The notes beneath the pieces were generated by a model, which worked only from the letters and a program-made list of their open reading frames with translations, searched no databases and had not been told where the DNA came from. From Natrinema sp. DC36 (GTDB lineage Archaea; Halobacteriota; Halobacteria; Halobacteriales; Natrialbaceae), in contig NZ_CP084472.1 in assembly GCF_020405225.1 (NCBI RefSeq), positions 1,550,001 through 1,614,000 of the forward strand: DNA of 64,000 nt, given 5' to 3'. The position numbers and the translations under genes are program-made. Numbering within the stretch: the first letter of the stretch is position 1; every line of letters begins with the position of its first letter. Shown here piece by piece: positions 32,110 through 40,808 of this stretch.

Positions 32110-33005
32110 TATGTCTCGGTTGCTACTGCGCGTTCGTACGACGTTTCGAGCGAGCGTTTGGCGTACTCGCCGGCCACTTCCTCCTTGTAGTCCCGATCGG
32201 CGTGCATCTCCGATTCGGGGGTGACCGCTGACGAAACGGTCTCGACGACTGCCTCGAGGGCCTCCGCCGAGAGCGAGCCACCTTCGACGTGGGCCTCGGC
32301 GTCCTCGACGCGAAGCGGGATGTCGGCGGCGTTCGCCATGGCGATCCGGGCGTCCTCGACGATTGGTTCGTCCGCGGTCGGATCGTCGACCCGGATCGAG
32401 GTCGCCGCGCTGACGGTCGGGAACGTCTGGGCCGCCCGTTTGAGCTCGAGGAACGTCATCCCGGTTCGCTCGGGCGGGAACGGCTCCGTCGGGATCGAGA
32501 CGGACTCGATGAGCTCCTCTTCGCGGAGGTCCGTGAACATGTAGGCGATGAAGTACTCGTCGACGGGGACGTCGCGGGTCCCGTCGAGCGAACGGAGGTG
32601 GATCGTCCCCTCGAGCGCGGCCAGCGCTGCGGGATAGTTCCCGGCCGGATCGGCTTCGCCGATGCTTCCGCCCAGCGTCCCCTGATTGCGAACCGACGGA
32701 CCGGCGATCTGTCCGGCGGACTCGGGGAGCATGGGCATGGTCTCGGCGAGTCGGTCGGAGCGCTCGATCGTTCGGTGCCGGGTCATGGCCCCGATCCTGA
32801 CCGCGTCGTCGTCCACGTCGATGAACGCGAGTTCGTCGACGCCGTTGAGATCGACGAGGTGGTCGGGCGTCGCCAGCCGGTTCGCCATCACGATACCGAG
32901 CGACTGGTTCCCCGCGAGGAGTTCGGCGTCCTCGAGTTCCTCGAGGCGCTCGAGGGTTTCGTCGACCGTCTCCGGTCGGTGGTGGGTGAACGGTGCTGGC
33001 TTCAT
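32109..33005 (-). CDS. FAD-binding medium subunit of the molybdenum hydroxylase
   Basis: A 298-aa subunit of the CoxM/XdhB type. FAD-binding loops are AGNQSLGIVMANRLATPDHL (the usual AGGQSL is AGNQSL here) and RNQGTLGGSIGEADPAGNYP. A C-terminal CoxM domain follows (KRAAQTFPTVSAATSIRVDD). It relays electrons from the small subunit to the final acceptor. It is on the opposite strand from the small and large subunits, an unusual split of one enzyme over two convergent operons, so both promoters must be co-regulated. Confidence 0.9.
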   Translation of the reverse strand: MKPAPFTHHRPETVDETLERLEELEDAELLAGNQSLGIVMANRLATPDHLVDLNGVDELAFIDVDDDAVRIGAMTRHRTIERSDRLAETMPMLPESAGQIAGPSVRNQGTLGGSIGEADPAGNYPAALAALEGTIHLRSLDGTRDVPVDEYFIAYMFTDLREEELIESVSIPTEPFPPERTGMTFLELKRAAQTFPTVSAATSIRVDDPTADEPIVEDARIAMANAADIPLRVEDAEAHVEGGSLSAEALEAVVETVSSAVTPESEMHADRDYKEEVAGEYAKRSLETSYERAVATET

Positions 33006-33289
33006 ACTCCCTCGGGGCGGGTGATCGTGGAGCCGACGGCGGCCCGTTGGCAGTCGAAACTGAACCGATGCGTGTGGGTGGTATGGGTAATCATGGGTCT
33101 GTCACACGGATACCAAACGATTTGATCAACTGCAGTAATAAATGTTGTCACAACTCGTTGTGAGAAACCGGCTGACTGGATCCGTGTCGGGCGTCCGAAC
33201 GATCCGCTCGATAGCAGCCGGCTACCCGCGGTGGTATCCGACAACCCGGTTTACGTAGGTTTAAGTGAGAAGCCCGGAATGTAGCATCC

Positions 33290-34048
33290 ATGCTCGATGG
33301 CTACGAGATGTACGACTTGACGCAGCCGTGGTCGGTTGACACGCCAGCGTGGCCGACGTACGACAACCCCAAGGTCTGGTACGAAAAGAGCCTGGACACG
33401 GAGAAGGTGAACGGGCAGAAAATCGAGTTCATGAACCACACCGGGACGCACCTCGACGGCGAGAAACACTTCGTCGCTCACGGCCGGGACATCGAAGAGG
33501 TCGGTCTCGACGAGCTCGTCGGCGACGCGGTCGTCGCCGACATCTCCGACAAGGTCGACGACTACGACGTCTACACCAGCGAGATGATCGAGGACGTCTG
33601 TGACGTCCAGGAGGGCGACATCCTGTTCATCCATACGGGCTACCAGGACTACGCCTGGCACACCGAGGAGGCGGATCCCCACCGGTACTTCTGTAAGCAC
33701 CCCGGTCCGAACGCGGAGTTCGCCGACTGGTGCAAGGAGATGAACCTCAACTACCTCATCCTGGACTGCGGGAGCGCCGATCACCCGATGAACACGGTCA
33801 TCCAGGAGATTCGACCCGAACTCGCCGAGGAAGCGGCCGACCACTTCGGCGTCGACGACCTCGACGAGGTCTTCCCGCCCGAGGGCTACCAGCTCATGCA
33901 CAACGAGCTCTTCCCCGAGGGGATCATCCACGTGGAGAACGCACAGGTCCCCGAGGAACTGCTCAACGAGCGCGTCCAGATCGGGACCTTCCCGTGGCGC
34001 TTCCGCGGCGGGGAATCCAGCGTCTCCCGCGTCGTCGCGTTCAAGTAA
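33290..34048 (+). CDS. Cyclase-family metal-dependent hydrolase (kynurenine-formamidase-like fold)
   Basis: A 252-aa protein of the cyclase family. The metal motif is HTGTHLDGEKHF (family pattern HxGTHxDxPxHF), preceded by YDLTQPWSVDTPAWP. Relatives include kynurenine formamidase and isatin hydrolase, which open N-acyl or lactam bonds with a divalent metal. An ATG at 33290 follows a TATA-like GGTTTACG (about 33248-33255). It lies between the hydroxylase FAD gene and the CocE hydrolase gene, and is likely a second ring-opening or amide-cleaving step. The substrate is unknown. Confidence 0.8.
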   Translation: MLDGYEMYDLTQPWSVDTPAWPTYDNPKVWYEKSLDTEKVNGQKIEFMNHTGTHLDGEKHFVAHGRDIEEVGLDELVGDAVVADISDKVDDYDVYTSEMIEDVCDVQEGDILFIHTGYQDYAWHTEEADPHRYFCKHPGPNAEFADWCKEMNLNYLILDCGSADHPMNTVIQEIRPELAEEAADHFGVDDLDEVFPPEGYQLMHNELFPEGIIHVENAQVPEELLNERVQIGTFPWRFRGGESSVSRVVAFK

Positions 34049-34269
34049 TCCGGTCGCAGCGGTTCGTTTTTCGGTCGCTTTTCGATCGCTTCTCGAGTCC
34101 GATAGCGCGGCGGCCCCATTCGGCGTATCACCGGGAACGGGAAGCGGGCGAGAACCGTGCCGAAAACAGAGCGAAACCAACTCGCGGCCCCGGCGAGAAG
34201 AGATCGTGTACGCCTCGAGCGAGCGGCGTGGTCCAACGTCCGCCGGTCGGTGGATCGACCGCGAACGCG

Positions 34270-36195
34270 TTACCGCGGCTGAACCGGCAGTTCGATCTGC
34301 GTCGCGTACTCGGCGTCGTGGTGGACCGTGTTGGTCGCGATTTCGGACTCGCGGTCGCCGTACAGCGGCCCGCCGGTGTTGTGGTTCACGTCGAAGCGCG
34401 GGTAGTTCGACGAGGAGATGTCCAGCCGGATGCGGTGGCCCGCCTTGAAGACGTTCGCCGTCGGGTACGGCTCCATCTCGAACTCGTAGACCTCGCCGGG
34501 CTCGAGCAGGTCGGGCTCGTCCCGGTAGCCCCGGTAGCGGCCGCGGCAGATGGAGTCGGCGAGGTTCACCGCGAAGCCGTTCGGGAACTCCTCGCTGGGC
34601 GGGTACTCGTCGACGAGTTTCGCCGTGAAGTCGGTGTCGGGCGCGTCGGTCGAGCCGAAGACGCTCACGCTGATCGATCCGGTGATCTCGAGGTCTTCCT
34701 CGAGCGGCGGCGTCCGGTAGACGAGGACGTCGTTGCGCTCGTCGAGGGGGCCGTACGGCGACTCGGCGCCGAGCGTATCGGGGCGCGTTCGCTGGTCGAA
34801 GCCGCCGCGGCCGGTGATGTCCTGCAGGTTTCGATTGGCGAGCGGGTACTCGATGAGGTTCTCGTCTCGCGGCTCGTATGTGATGTACGACGAGCAGTTG
34901 CCCCCGAGGGTGGGGACCGGATCGCTCGGATCGAACTCGTAGCTCGTGGCGGCGTCCTCGACGGTCGGCTCGTCCGTCGACAACCGGCCGTCCTCGTGGA
35001 TGTAGTAGGTCGTGAACTCGGTGTCCGACAGGGGCCACTCCTCGCCGGAGCGCCACTCGCCGCTGTGGAAGAGCCGCCCGTCGCGAGTCTGCGAGCCGTC
35101 GCCGGTCCCCATCTGGAAGTATTGGACCGTCGGCTGGTCGCCCCAGGTGTCCTCGCCCTTGAGGTAGTGATCGAAAAAGCGCAGCCGCGTCTCCTGGTAG
35201 TCGCGCAAGGCCTGCTCGCCGAACTCGAGTTCGCCGGAGTAGGACTTGTTCCACGAGGGCAGGGGATAGGTGTTCCAGCCGTGGGTCCACGGCCCCATCA
35301 GGAGGTAGTGGTCGCTGTCCTTTCGCTCGGCGAGCGCCTCGAAGTTGTCGCAGGTCGCCTTCGTGTAGGAGTCGTACCACGCGCCCGAGTAGACGGTCGG
35401 AACGTCCGCCGACTCGTCGTAGTACGCCTCGAAGTTGAGCCCCGGCTCCTGCCAGAGTTCGTCGCTCGCGGCCCCCTGCGTCATGATGTCGAACGCCCAC
35501 TCCTCGTAGTCGGGGATGTGCCGCAGCGGCGACTGCCCCCGCTGGATCGGCCCGTTCTCGAGCACGTCCCGTACGTCGACGTTGGCGAGTCGGCGCTGGA
35601 CGTCCGAATCCTCGAGCGCCCGCTTGGCGAACCCGCCGCCGAGGGTGTACGCCCAGCAGAGCCACCGGAGCTCGAAGGCCCCGTTGTGCCGGAAGGTCGC
35701 CTTCCGTCCGTTGGCGGCCCCCTGATTGATGAACATGGCCTCGAGGTGCGGCGGGTCCTGCGTGGCGAGCGCGTTCTGCACCCACGCGCCGTAGGAGGTG
35801 CCGATCGTCCCGACCTGGTCGTCACAGTAGGGCCGCTCGGCGAGCCATTCGACGGTGTCGTAGCCGTCCTCGGGTTCGTTGACGAAGATATAGTAGTCGC
35901 CGCCGCTGTTGAATCGACCGCGACAGTCCTGAATCGCGACGACGTAGCCGCGCTCGGCGAACCACTCGCCGTGTCGTTCCATTCGTCCGCGTTTCCCGTA
36001 GGGGGTTCGATCGAGAAGCGCGGGCTTGGGATCGTCGATCGGTTCGCCCGTGTCGGGGTCGGCCGGACGGTAGACGTCGGTCGCCAGTTCGACACCGTCG
36101 CGCATCTCGACCATCACATCAAGTTCAGCAGTGACTGCGTACTCCGGATCAGATGCCATCACGTCTACCGATACGGTCGAACTGTAATAGTTCAT
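34270..36195 (-). CDS. CocE/NonD-family alpha/beta hydrolase (X-Pro dipeptidyl-peptidase S15 type)
   Basis: A 641-aa hydrolase with the S15 layout. An N-terminal alpha/beta domain has the nucleophile in GTIGTSYGAWVQ, acidic and His partners appear later (GPWTHGW region), and a C-terminal jelly roll ends with RLDISSSNYPRFDVN. This family includes cocaine esterase, glutaryl-7-ACA acylase and X-Pro peptidases, acting on esters or amides. No signal peptide is seen, so it is cytoplasmic. It opens the minus-strand stretch with the aldehyde oxidoreductase and aminotransferase genes upstream. It could cleave an acyl or amide intermediate of the island's pathway; this is inference. Confidence 0.82.
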   Translation of the reverse strand: MNYYSSTVSVDVMASDPEYAVTAELDVMVEMRDGVELATDVYRPADPDTGEPIDDPKPALLDRTPYGKRGRMERHGEWFAERGYVVAIQDCRGRFNSGGDYYIFVNEPEDGYDTVEWLAERPYCDDQVGTIGTSYGAWVQNALATQDPPHLEAMFINQGAANGRKATFRHNGAFELRWLCWAYTLGGGFAKRALEDSDVQRRLANVDVRDVLENGPIQRGQSPLRHIPDYEEWAFDIMTQGAASDELWQEPGLNFEAYYDESADVPTVYSGAWYDSYTKATCDNFEALAERKDSDHYLLMGPWTHGWNTYPLPSWNKSYSGELEFGEQALRDYQETRLRFFDHYLKGEDTWGDQPTVQYFQMGTGDGSQTRDGRLFHSGEWRSGEEWPLSDTEFTTYYIHEDGRLSTDEPTVEDAATSYEFDPSDPVPTLGGNCSSYITYEPRDENLIEYPLANRNLQDITGRGGFDQRTRPDTLGAESPYGPLDERNDVLVYRTPPLEEDLEITGSISVSVFGSTDAPDTDFTAKLVDEYPPSEEFPNGFAVNLADSICRGRYRGYRDEPDLLEPGEVYEFEMEPYPTANVFKAGHRIRLDISSSNYPRFDVNHNTGGPLYGDRESEIATNTVHHDAEYATQIELPVQPR

Positions 36196-36318
36196 TCCCT
36201 CCGATCTGGAGCCGCCGCGCTATTCGGCCGAAGCGGCGGCTGTGTCGACGAAATTCGGGATCGACCGTCCGATCGGTGAGCGGTCGGCAAAAACGGGCCG
36301 ATGCACTCGTCCGTCCGC

Positions 36319-38169
36319 TCAGTTCGCGAACGGGGCGATCTCGAGCCGCTCGAGCGTCTCGTCGGTCGGAACGCCGTCGTCGTCCCAGCCGCGGAACGCG
36401 TAGTACTCGTCCAGCATGGCCTCGAGTTCCGACGGCGGACAGAACATTCCGGCCGACGGTCCGTCGGGAATCGCCTCGTGCATGACTCGGTAGGGGAGCG
36501 TGTCATCCGCTCGACCGGCGATCCCGCGCTGGACGTTGACGAGTCGCTCCAGGTTGTAGATGCGCTCGCCGATCCGCTCGAGTTCGGCCGGGTCGAGGTC
36601 CCAGCCGGTCGCGGCGTTCACCGCCTCGCTGTAGCGCTCGTTCAGTCGTTCGCCCCACCCGCCCTCGCTGACGAACCGACACTGGGTCAGCGAGTCTCCG
36701 ACGGCCGTGAAGTGCTGCGAGCGAGCGGCGAACTCGGCGGTCCCGTCCGTCGTCTCGTCGTGTTCCCCCTGATACTGGAGCGTGGGCCGCGTGTCGTGAT
36801 GCGAACCGCCTCGAGTCGCGGTCGCGTATCCGATCGACATCCCCTTGAGACCCCGCGGCGAGTGGGCCGCGAACTCCAGCCCCTTCGCCCCGTGCAGGTA
36901 CCGCTCCGCCGCGTCGTCCAGCGAGTGGGAAAATCGGAACGAGCCCGCCGCGAGCCGATCGCCGATTCCGTCACGTCGCGCGGTCTGTTCGGCGAGTTCC
37001 ACGAGACCGTCGGCGTCGCCGAACGCCAGGTGCGGTGAGGCGTCCGCGGACAGCAGCCCCTCCTCGTAGCACTCCCGCGCGAACGCGACGGTCACGCCCC
37101 AACTGATGGTATCCATCCCCAGCCGGTCGCACAGATCGTTCGCTTTCATCACGCGCTTGATGTCGTACACCTCCTGCATCGTCGCGGTCCCGAACAGGCT
37201 CTCGAACTCCGGAATCTTCGCCTCGGTGATCCCCTCCGATTTGACCGCGACGTGTTTCCCGCAGGCCACCGCGCAGTTGGCGCACGTGGTGTCCTCGGTG
37301 ACGAACTCCTCGCGGAGCCGTTCGCCGCTGATCGCCTCCGCGTTCTCCCGGGACGTCCGCTCGGTTTGGTTGTTGCGCTGGCCGAGCTTTCCCGTCTCGT
37401 TGACCGGGTTCACGAGGCCGCTGGTCCCGAAGTCCTGTAGCATCTCGGTCCCCTCCATCAGCGGTTTCATCCGCCCGGTAGCGAGCGTCCGAAGTCGATC
37501 GGGTGCCGCGAGTTCGGGCTCGAAGTCGCCCTCCCGGACGGCGACGGCTTTGACGTTCTTCGAGCCGAGAACCGCCCCGCTGCCGCCCCGACCGGCGACG
37601 CCTTCGCGCCGTTTCGACTCGTGCAACAGGCAGGCGTAGCGCACTCGATTCTCGCCGGCCGGGCCGGCGGCGATGACGTGCGTGTCGTAGCCGACGCCCT
37701 CTCGTTCGCGTACCCGCTCGCAGGTCTCGTACGTGTCCAGGCCGGCCAGGTCGGCGGCGGGTTCGACGGTCGCGCCGTCCGCCGTGATGTTGACGTACGA
37801 GAGGTCGTCGGCCGCGCCGTGTAACGCGATCGCGTCGAACCCCGTCGTCTTCTGGGCTCGCGGGAACGTCCCGCCGAACGTGCTGTCGAAGAACCCGTCG
37901 GTCATCGGACTGACGAACCCGACGACGCCGCGACTCGTGCTCTGGAACGGCGTGGCGTTCATCGGTCCGACCGCGAAGACGACGACGTTCTCCGAATCGA
38001 ACGCGTCGGCCGACGCGGGGACGTGTTCGGCGACGAGCTTGACGGCGAGGCCGTTGCCGCCGAGGAACAGGCGCGCGTCCTCGGGCGTGATTTCCTCGCG
38101 CTCGCTCTCGCCGCTCTCGAGGTCGACGTGGAGGATTTCACCGCCGTACGCCGGCGGGAGGTCGCTCAT
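36319..38169 (-). CDS. Tungsten-type aldehyde:ferredoxin oxidoreductase
   Basis: A 616-aa AOR-family enzyme. The N-terminus GGEILHVDLESGESEREEIT and LFLGGNGLAVKLVAEH is typical. The [4Fe-4S] cluster ligands appear in CANCAVACGKHVA with a further Cys in LTQCRF, and the bis-pterin motif reads DLCDRLGMDTISWG. AORs oxidise aldehydes to acids using a tungsten-bis-pterin centre and ferredoxin. The gene starts four bases after the stop of a class III aminotransferase, so the aldehyde (for example a semialdehyde) made by transamination would be its natural substrate. A metal site of the W type beside a Mo hydroxylase is notable. Confidence 0.88.
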   Translation of the reverse strand: MSDLPPAYGGEILHVDLESGESEREEITPEDARLFLGGNGLAVKLVAEHVPASADAFDSENVVVFAVGPMNATPFQSTSRGVVGFVSPMTDGFFDSTFGGTFPRAQKTTGFDAIALHGAADDLSYVNITADGATVEPAADLAGLDTYETCERVREREGVGYDTHVIAAGPAGENRVRYACLLHESKRREGVAGRGGSGAVLGSKNVKAVAVREGDFEPELAAPDRLRTLATGRMKPLMEGTEMLQDFGTSGLVNPVNETGKLGQRNNQTERTSRENAEAISGERLREEFVTEDTTCANCAVACGKHVAVKSEGITEAKIPEFESLFGTATMQEVYDIKRVMKANDLCDRLGMDTISWGVTVAFARECYEEGLLSADASPHLAFGDADGLVELAEQTARRDGIGDRLAAGSFRFSHSLDDAAERYLHGAKGLEFAAHSPRGLKGMSIGYATATRGGSHHDTRPTLQYQGEHDETTDGTAEFAARSQHFTAVGDSLTQCRFVSEGGWGERLNERYSEAVNAATGWDLDPAELERIGERIYNLERLVNVQRGIAGRADDTLPYRVMHEAIPDGPSAGMFCPPSELEAMLDEYYAFRGWDDDGVPTDETLERLEIAPFAN

Positions 38170-38173
38170 TCGT

Positions 38174-39502
38174 TTAGTCCTCCATCGCGGCGTCAGAGTG
38201 CTCGAGCGCGGCGTCTAACGCTTCGATACCCCGATCGAGGTCCGCTTCCGTCAGTACCAGCGGCGGCGCGATGATGAGCGTGTTGATCATGTTCGCGACG
38301 TAGACGCCGTGATCGCGGGCGCGGGCGGCCACTTCGTCCACCACCGTCGTGCCCGTCGAGATCTTGTCCGATCGCTCCCCGAACGGAACGCGTTCGTCGG
38401 TCGACCGGGTGAGTTCGAGACCGCGGAAGAGCCCGACGCCGCGCGCCTCGCCGACGCTCGGATGATCCGCGGCGAGTTCCGCGAGTCGCTCGCCGAGGAC
38501 GTCGCCGATCTCGCTCGCGCGCTCGATGAGGTTCTCCTCCTCGTAGGTCTCGACGGCGGCGAGCCCGGCCGCACAGGCGACGGGATGCCCCGCGTAGGTG
38601 TGGCCGTGACAGAACAGCTCGTCCTCGAAGTAGTCCGCGATTTCCGGGGTGACGATCGTCGCGCCCAGAGGGGCGTACGCGCCGGTGAGGCCTTTCGCCA
38701 TCGTCATGATATCGGGCGTGACGTCGAAGACGTCGCAGCCGAACCACTCGCCGGTGCGGCCGAACCCGGACATCACTTCGTCACAGATCAGTAACGCGCC
38801 GTGATCGTGGGCGATTCGCTTGAGTTCGGGGAGATACTCGTCCGGCGGAACGAGAATACCGTTCGAGCCGACGATCGGTTCGACGAGCACCGCCGCGACC
38901 GTATCGCCCTCGAGGTCGAGCATTTCGTCGATGTACTCGAGGCTCTCCATCGGCTCGAGCGTCGAGCCGTACGCGTACGGATCGGGCGCTTTGATCGCGC
39001 CGGGAACGCTGGGTTCGGCCGGCAGCCGCCGCGGATCGCCGGTGACGCTGATCGAACCGGCGGTCGCGCCGTGGTAGGAGCGGTACCGCGAGATGATCTT
39101 CTGCTTTCCCGTGTAGAAGCGCGCGATTTTGATCGCGGCCTCCACGGCCTCGGTGCCGCTGGTCGAAAAGAACGTTTTAGTGAGGTCTCCCGGTGTGACC
39201 TCGGCCAGTTTCTCGCCGAGTTGGGCGCGTGCCTCCGTCGTGAAGCCGGGCGCGAAGTACGCGCCCTCCCGGGCCTGCTCGGCGATCGCATCCGCGACGC
39301 CGTCCGCGGAATGGCCGAGATTGGAGCACATGAGCTGTCCGGAGAAGTCGATGTACTCCTCGCCGTCGGCCGTCGTGAATCGCGCTCCGTCACCGCCGAC
39401 GACCTGCGTCGGGCTGACTTCGCTCTGGAACGACCACGTGCCGAAGACGTGTCGTTTGTCTGTCTGTTCGATGTCGTTGAGGGGTGATAACTCGTCTCCC
39501 AT
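38174..39502 (-). CDS. Class III PLP-dependent aminotransferase (omega-amino-acid type)
   Basis: A 442-aa aminotransferase started at ATG 39502 (MGDELSPLNDIEQ). The PLP lysine lies in DIMTMAKGLTGAYAPLGA, preceded by the conserved LICDEVMSGFGRTGEWFGCD. The N-terminal STSGTEAVEAAIKIAR and YRSYHGATAGSISVTG bind the phosphate of PLP. Class III members use beta-alanine, GABA, ornithine or taurine and release a semialdehyde. The four-base gap to the downstream aldehyde oxidoreductase gene suggests an amino acid to semialdehyde to acid module. Beta-alanine, from reductive pyrimidine breakdown, is one candidate. Confidence 0.9.
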   Translation of the reverse strand: MGDELSPLNDIEQTDKRHVFGTWSFQSEVSPTQVVGGDGARFTTADGEEYIDFSGQLMCSNLGHSADGVADAIAEQAREGAYFAPGFTTEARAQLGEKLAEVTPGDLTKTFFSTSGTEAVEAAIKIARFYTGKQKIISRYRSYHGATAGSISVTGDPRRLPAEPSVPGAIKAPDPYAYGSTLEPMESLEYIDEMLDLEGDTVAAVLVEPIVGSNGILVPPDEYLPELKRIAHDHGALLICDEVMSGFGRTGEWFGCDVFDVTPDIMTMAKGLTGAYAPLGATIVTPEIADYFEDELFCHGHTYAGHPVACAAGLAAVETYEEENLIERASEIGDVLGERLAELAADHPSVGEARGVGLFRGLELTRSTDERVPFGERSDKISTGTTVVDEVAARARDHGVYVANMINTLIIAPPLVLTEADLDRGIEALDAALEHSDAAMED

Positions 39503-39687
39503 GAGACTACGTACGAAACAAAAGTTAAAAGCTGTTGGTATAGTATCGCTCAAGATTGGCCTGGATCCAATTTACTTGGTGTATATCGAACAGTTATATA
39601 GTGACGCCGTTTCGACGAATCGGAAGGGCGTGACGAGCGGGGATCACGAAAAACGGGCACCGTGACGAGTCTGTATCCAGATGGGGG

Positions 39688-40119
39688 TCACTCCGACAGA
39701 CGTGGACGAAGCGCCTCGTAGGCAGCGTTCGGACGCTCGGGAAACACTGTGAGCGGTTTCGTGCGACCGGTGACTTTGAACGAGAGCTTGCCGCGCTTCC
39801 GGTACGTCACGAAGAGGCTCGCGACGCCGACGGCGGCGAACGCGATGCCGCCGAGTACGTGTTCCGTCGTCGAGTATCCGCCGAATACGACGAGTCCGAC
39901 GCTGAGCACGGCGAGAAACCAATCGAAGGCGTTGTACTCGACCTCTACGACGTCCTCGAAGGCAATGCGTATCGGTTCTCCATCGCCGCGAGCGACGTAG
40001 ATGTGGTCCGCTGTGATCGCGAACGCGTCGCCGCGACGAAGTGCGAACGTCTCCGCGGCAGCGGCGTCGACATCGTCGAGCGCGTTGTCGGTGGTCACGA
40101 GTACAGCATGAGCGGTCAC
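39688..40119 (-). CDS. Hypothetical membrane protein with PH-like N-terminal domain
   Basis: A 143-aa protein. The first 60 residues look like a beta-rich, PH-like domain (DAFAITADHIYVARGDGEPI, FEDVVEVEYNAFDW). Two membrane segments follow (about 66-82 and 88-107), and then a basic tail with GKLSFKVTGRTKPLTVFPER. The start appears to be GTG at 40119. I do not know its function; similar small membrane proteins are scattered in haloarchaea. It separates the aminotransferase from the VOC-protein gene and may be unrelated to the pathway. Confidence 0.6.
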   Translation of the reverse strand: MTAHAVLVTTDNALDDVDAAAAETFALRRGDAFAITADHIYVARGDGEPIRIAFEDVVEVEYNAFDWFLAVLSVGLVVFGGYSTTEHVLGGIAFAAVGVASLFVTYRKRGKLSFKVTGRTKPLTVFPERPNAAYEALRPRLSE

Positions 40120-40270
40120 TGTCGTTACTGTTATGGTCGGGTCGAGGATCGCACTCCCAACCGGACCCTCGAGCGGGCAGACTGGGACGTGCGGACGAAA
40201 GCGGATACCGACTACCCGCGGGACAACGAGGTGGAGACGCTGTGTGACAGCGAGGACGAGTCCGCGCGAC

Positions 40271-40645
40271 TTAGACCGGTTGAACGAACTCGACGACGTA
40301 GCCGTCAGGATCGTAGACGAACGCCGCTCGCCTGTTCGCCGCGTCGAACGTCGTCGGTTCGAGGTGGACGTCGCACCCGCTCTCCTCGAGGACCCGCGCG
40401 AAGGTCGCGTCGACGTCCTCGACCGAGAACGCGAGGTGGTCGATACCCGACGGATCGACGGCCCCGTCGGCGTTCGGGTCGAACTTGAACTGGAGGGAAG
40501 CGCCGGCGTCGGTTCCGACGTAATAGTTAACGACGCCGTCGTCTCCCGTGAACTCTCGCTGGTACTCCAGCCCGAGCACCCCCTCGTAGAAATCGGTCGT
40601 CGCCTCGAGGTCGCTCACCGTGACGGCAGTGTGTGTGGCGTGCAT
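40271..40645 (-). CDS. VOC-superfamily (glyoxalase/dioxygenase fold) protein
   Basis: A 124-aa single-domain VOC protein with paired beta-alpha-beta-beta-beta modules: MHATHTAVTVSDLEATTDFY, LQFKFDPNADG, DHLAFSVEDVDATFARVLEE and VYDPDGYVVEFVQPV. Metal-ligand positions (His5, a Gln or Glu in LQF, His in DHLAF, Glu in VVEF) are present. VOC proteins are metal enzymes with varied chemistry, such as glyoxalase I, methylmalonyl-CoA epimerase or ring-cleaving dioxygenases. The role in the island cannot be told. It is divergent from the M20 amidohydrolase gene. Confidence 0.85.
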   Translation of the reverse strand: MHATHTAVTVSDLEATTDFYEGVLGLEYQREFTGDDGVVNYYVGTDAGASLQFKFDPNADGAVDPSGIDHLAFSVEDVDATFARVLEESGCDVHLEPTTFDAANRRAAFVYDPDGYVVEFVQPV

Positions 40646-40808
40646 ACCCCACGAACGAGCCCACGTCTACATATACCTTGGTTCCACCGCGACGAAACCG
40701 CAGTATTGTATCGATGTGTCCGATTATCGGGGAGAAGGAGGAGCAGTATTCGAGTATTTCTCCGTCATTGGGACAAGAGCTAATACGTGCCGTGACAGTC
40801 GTGAACGT

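Noticed and set aside
33251-35785. An 844-codon minus-strand open frame across the cyclase and CocE genes
   Set aside because: It is antisense to the cyclase gene and in the wrong frame of the CocE gene. Composition is Arg/Ala-rich and shadow-like, and both underlying genes have clear family motifs.
33730-36279. An 849-codon plus-strand open frame antisense to the CocE gene
   Set aside because: High GC wobble bias produces long antisense frames here; the translated product is valine- and arginine-rich with no domain, whereas the minus strand encodes a recognisable hydrolase.
40110-40488. Plus-strand small zinc-finger-like frame starting MSGHCRYCYGRVED
   Set aside because: The frame has no stop before it runs antisense through the VOC-protein gene, and the cysteines do not form a second pair.
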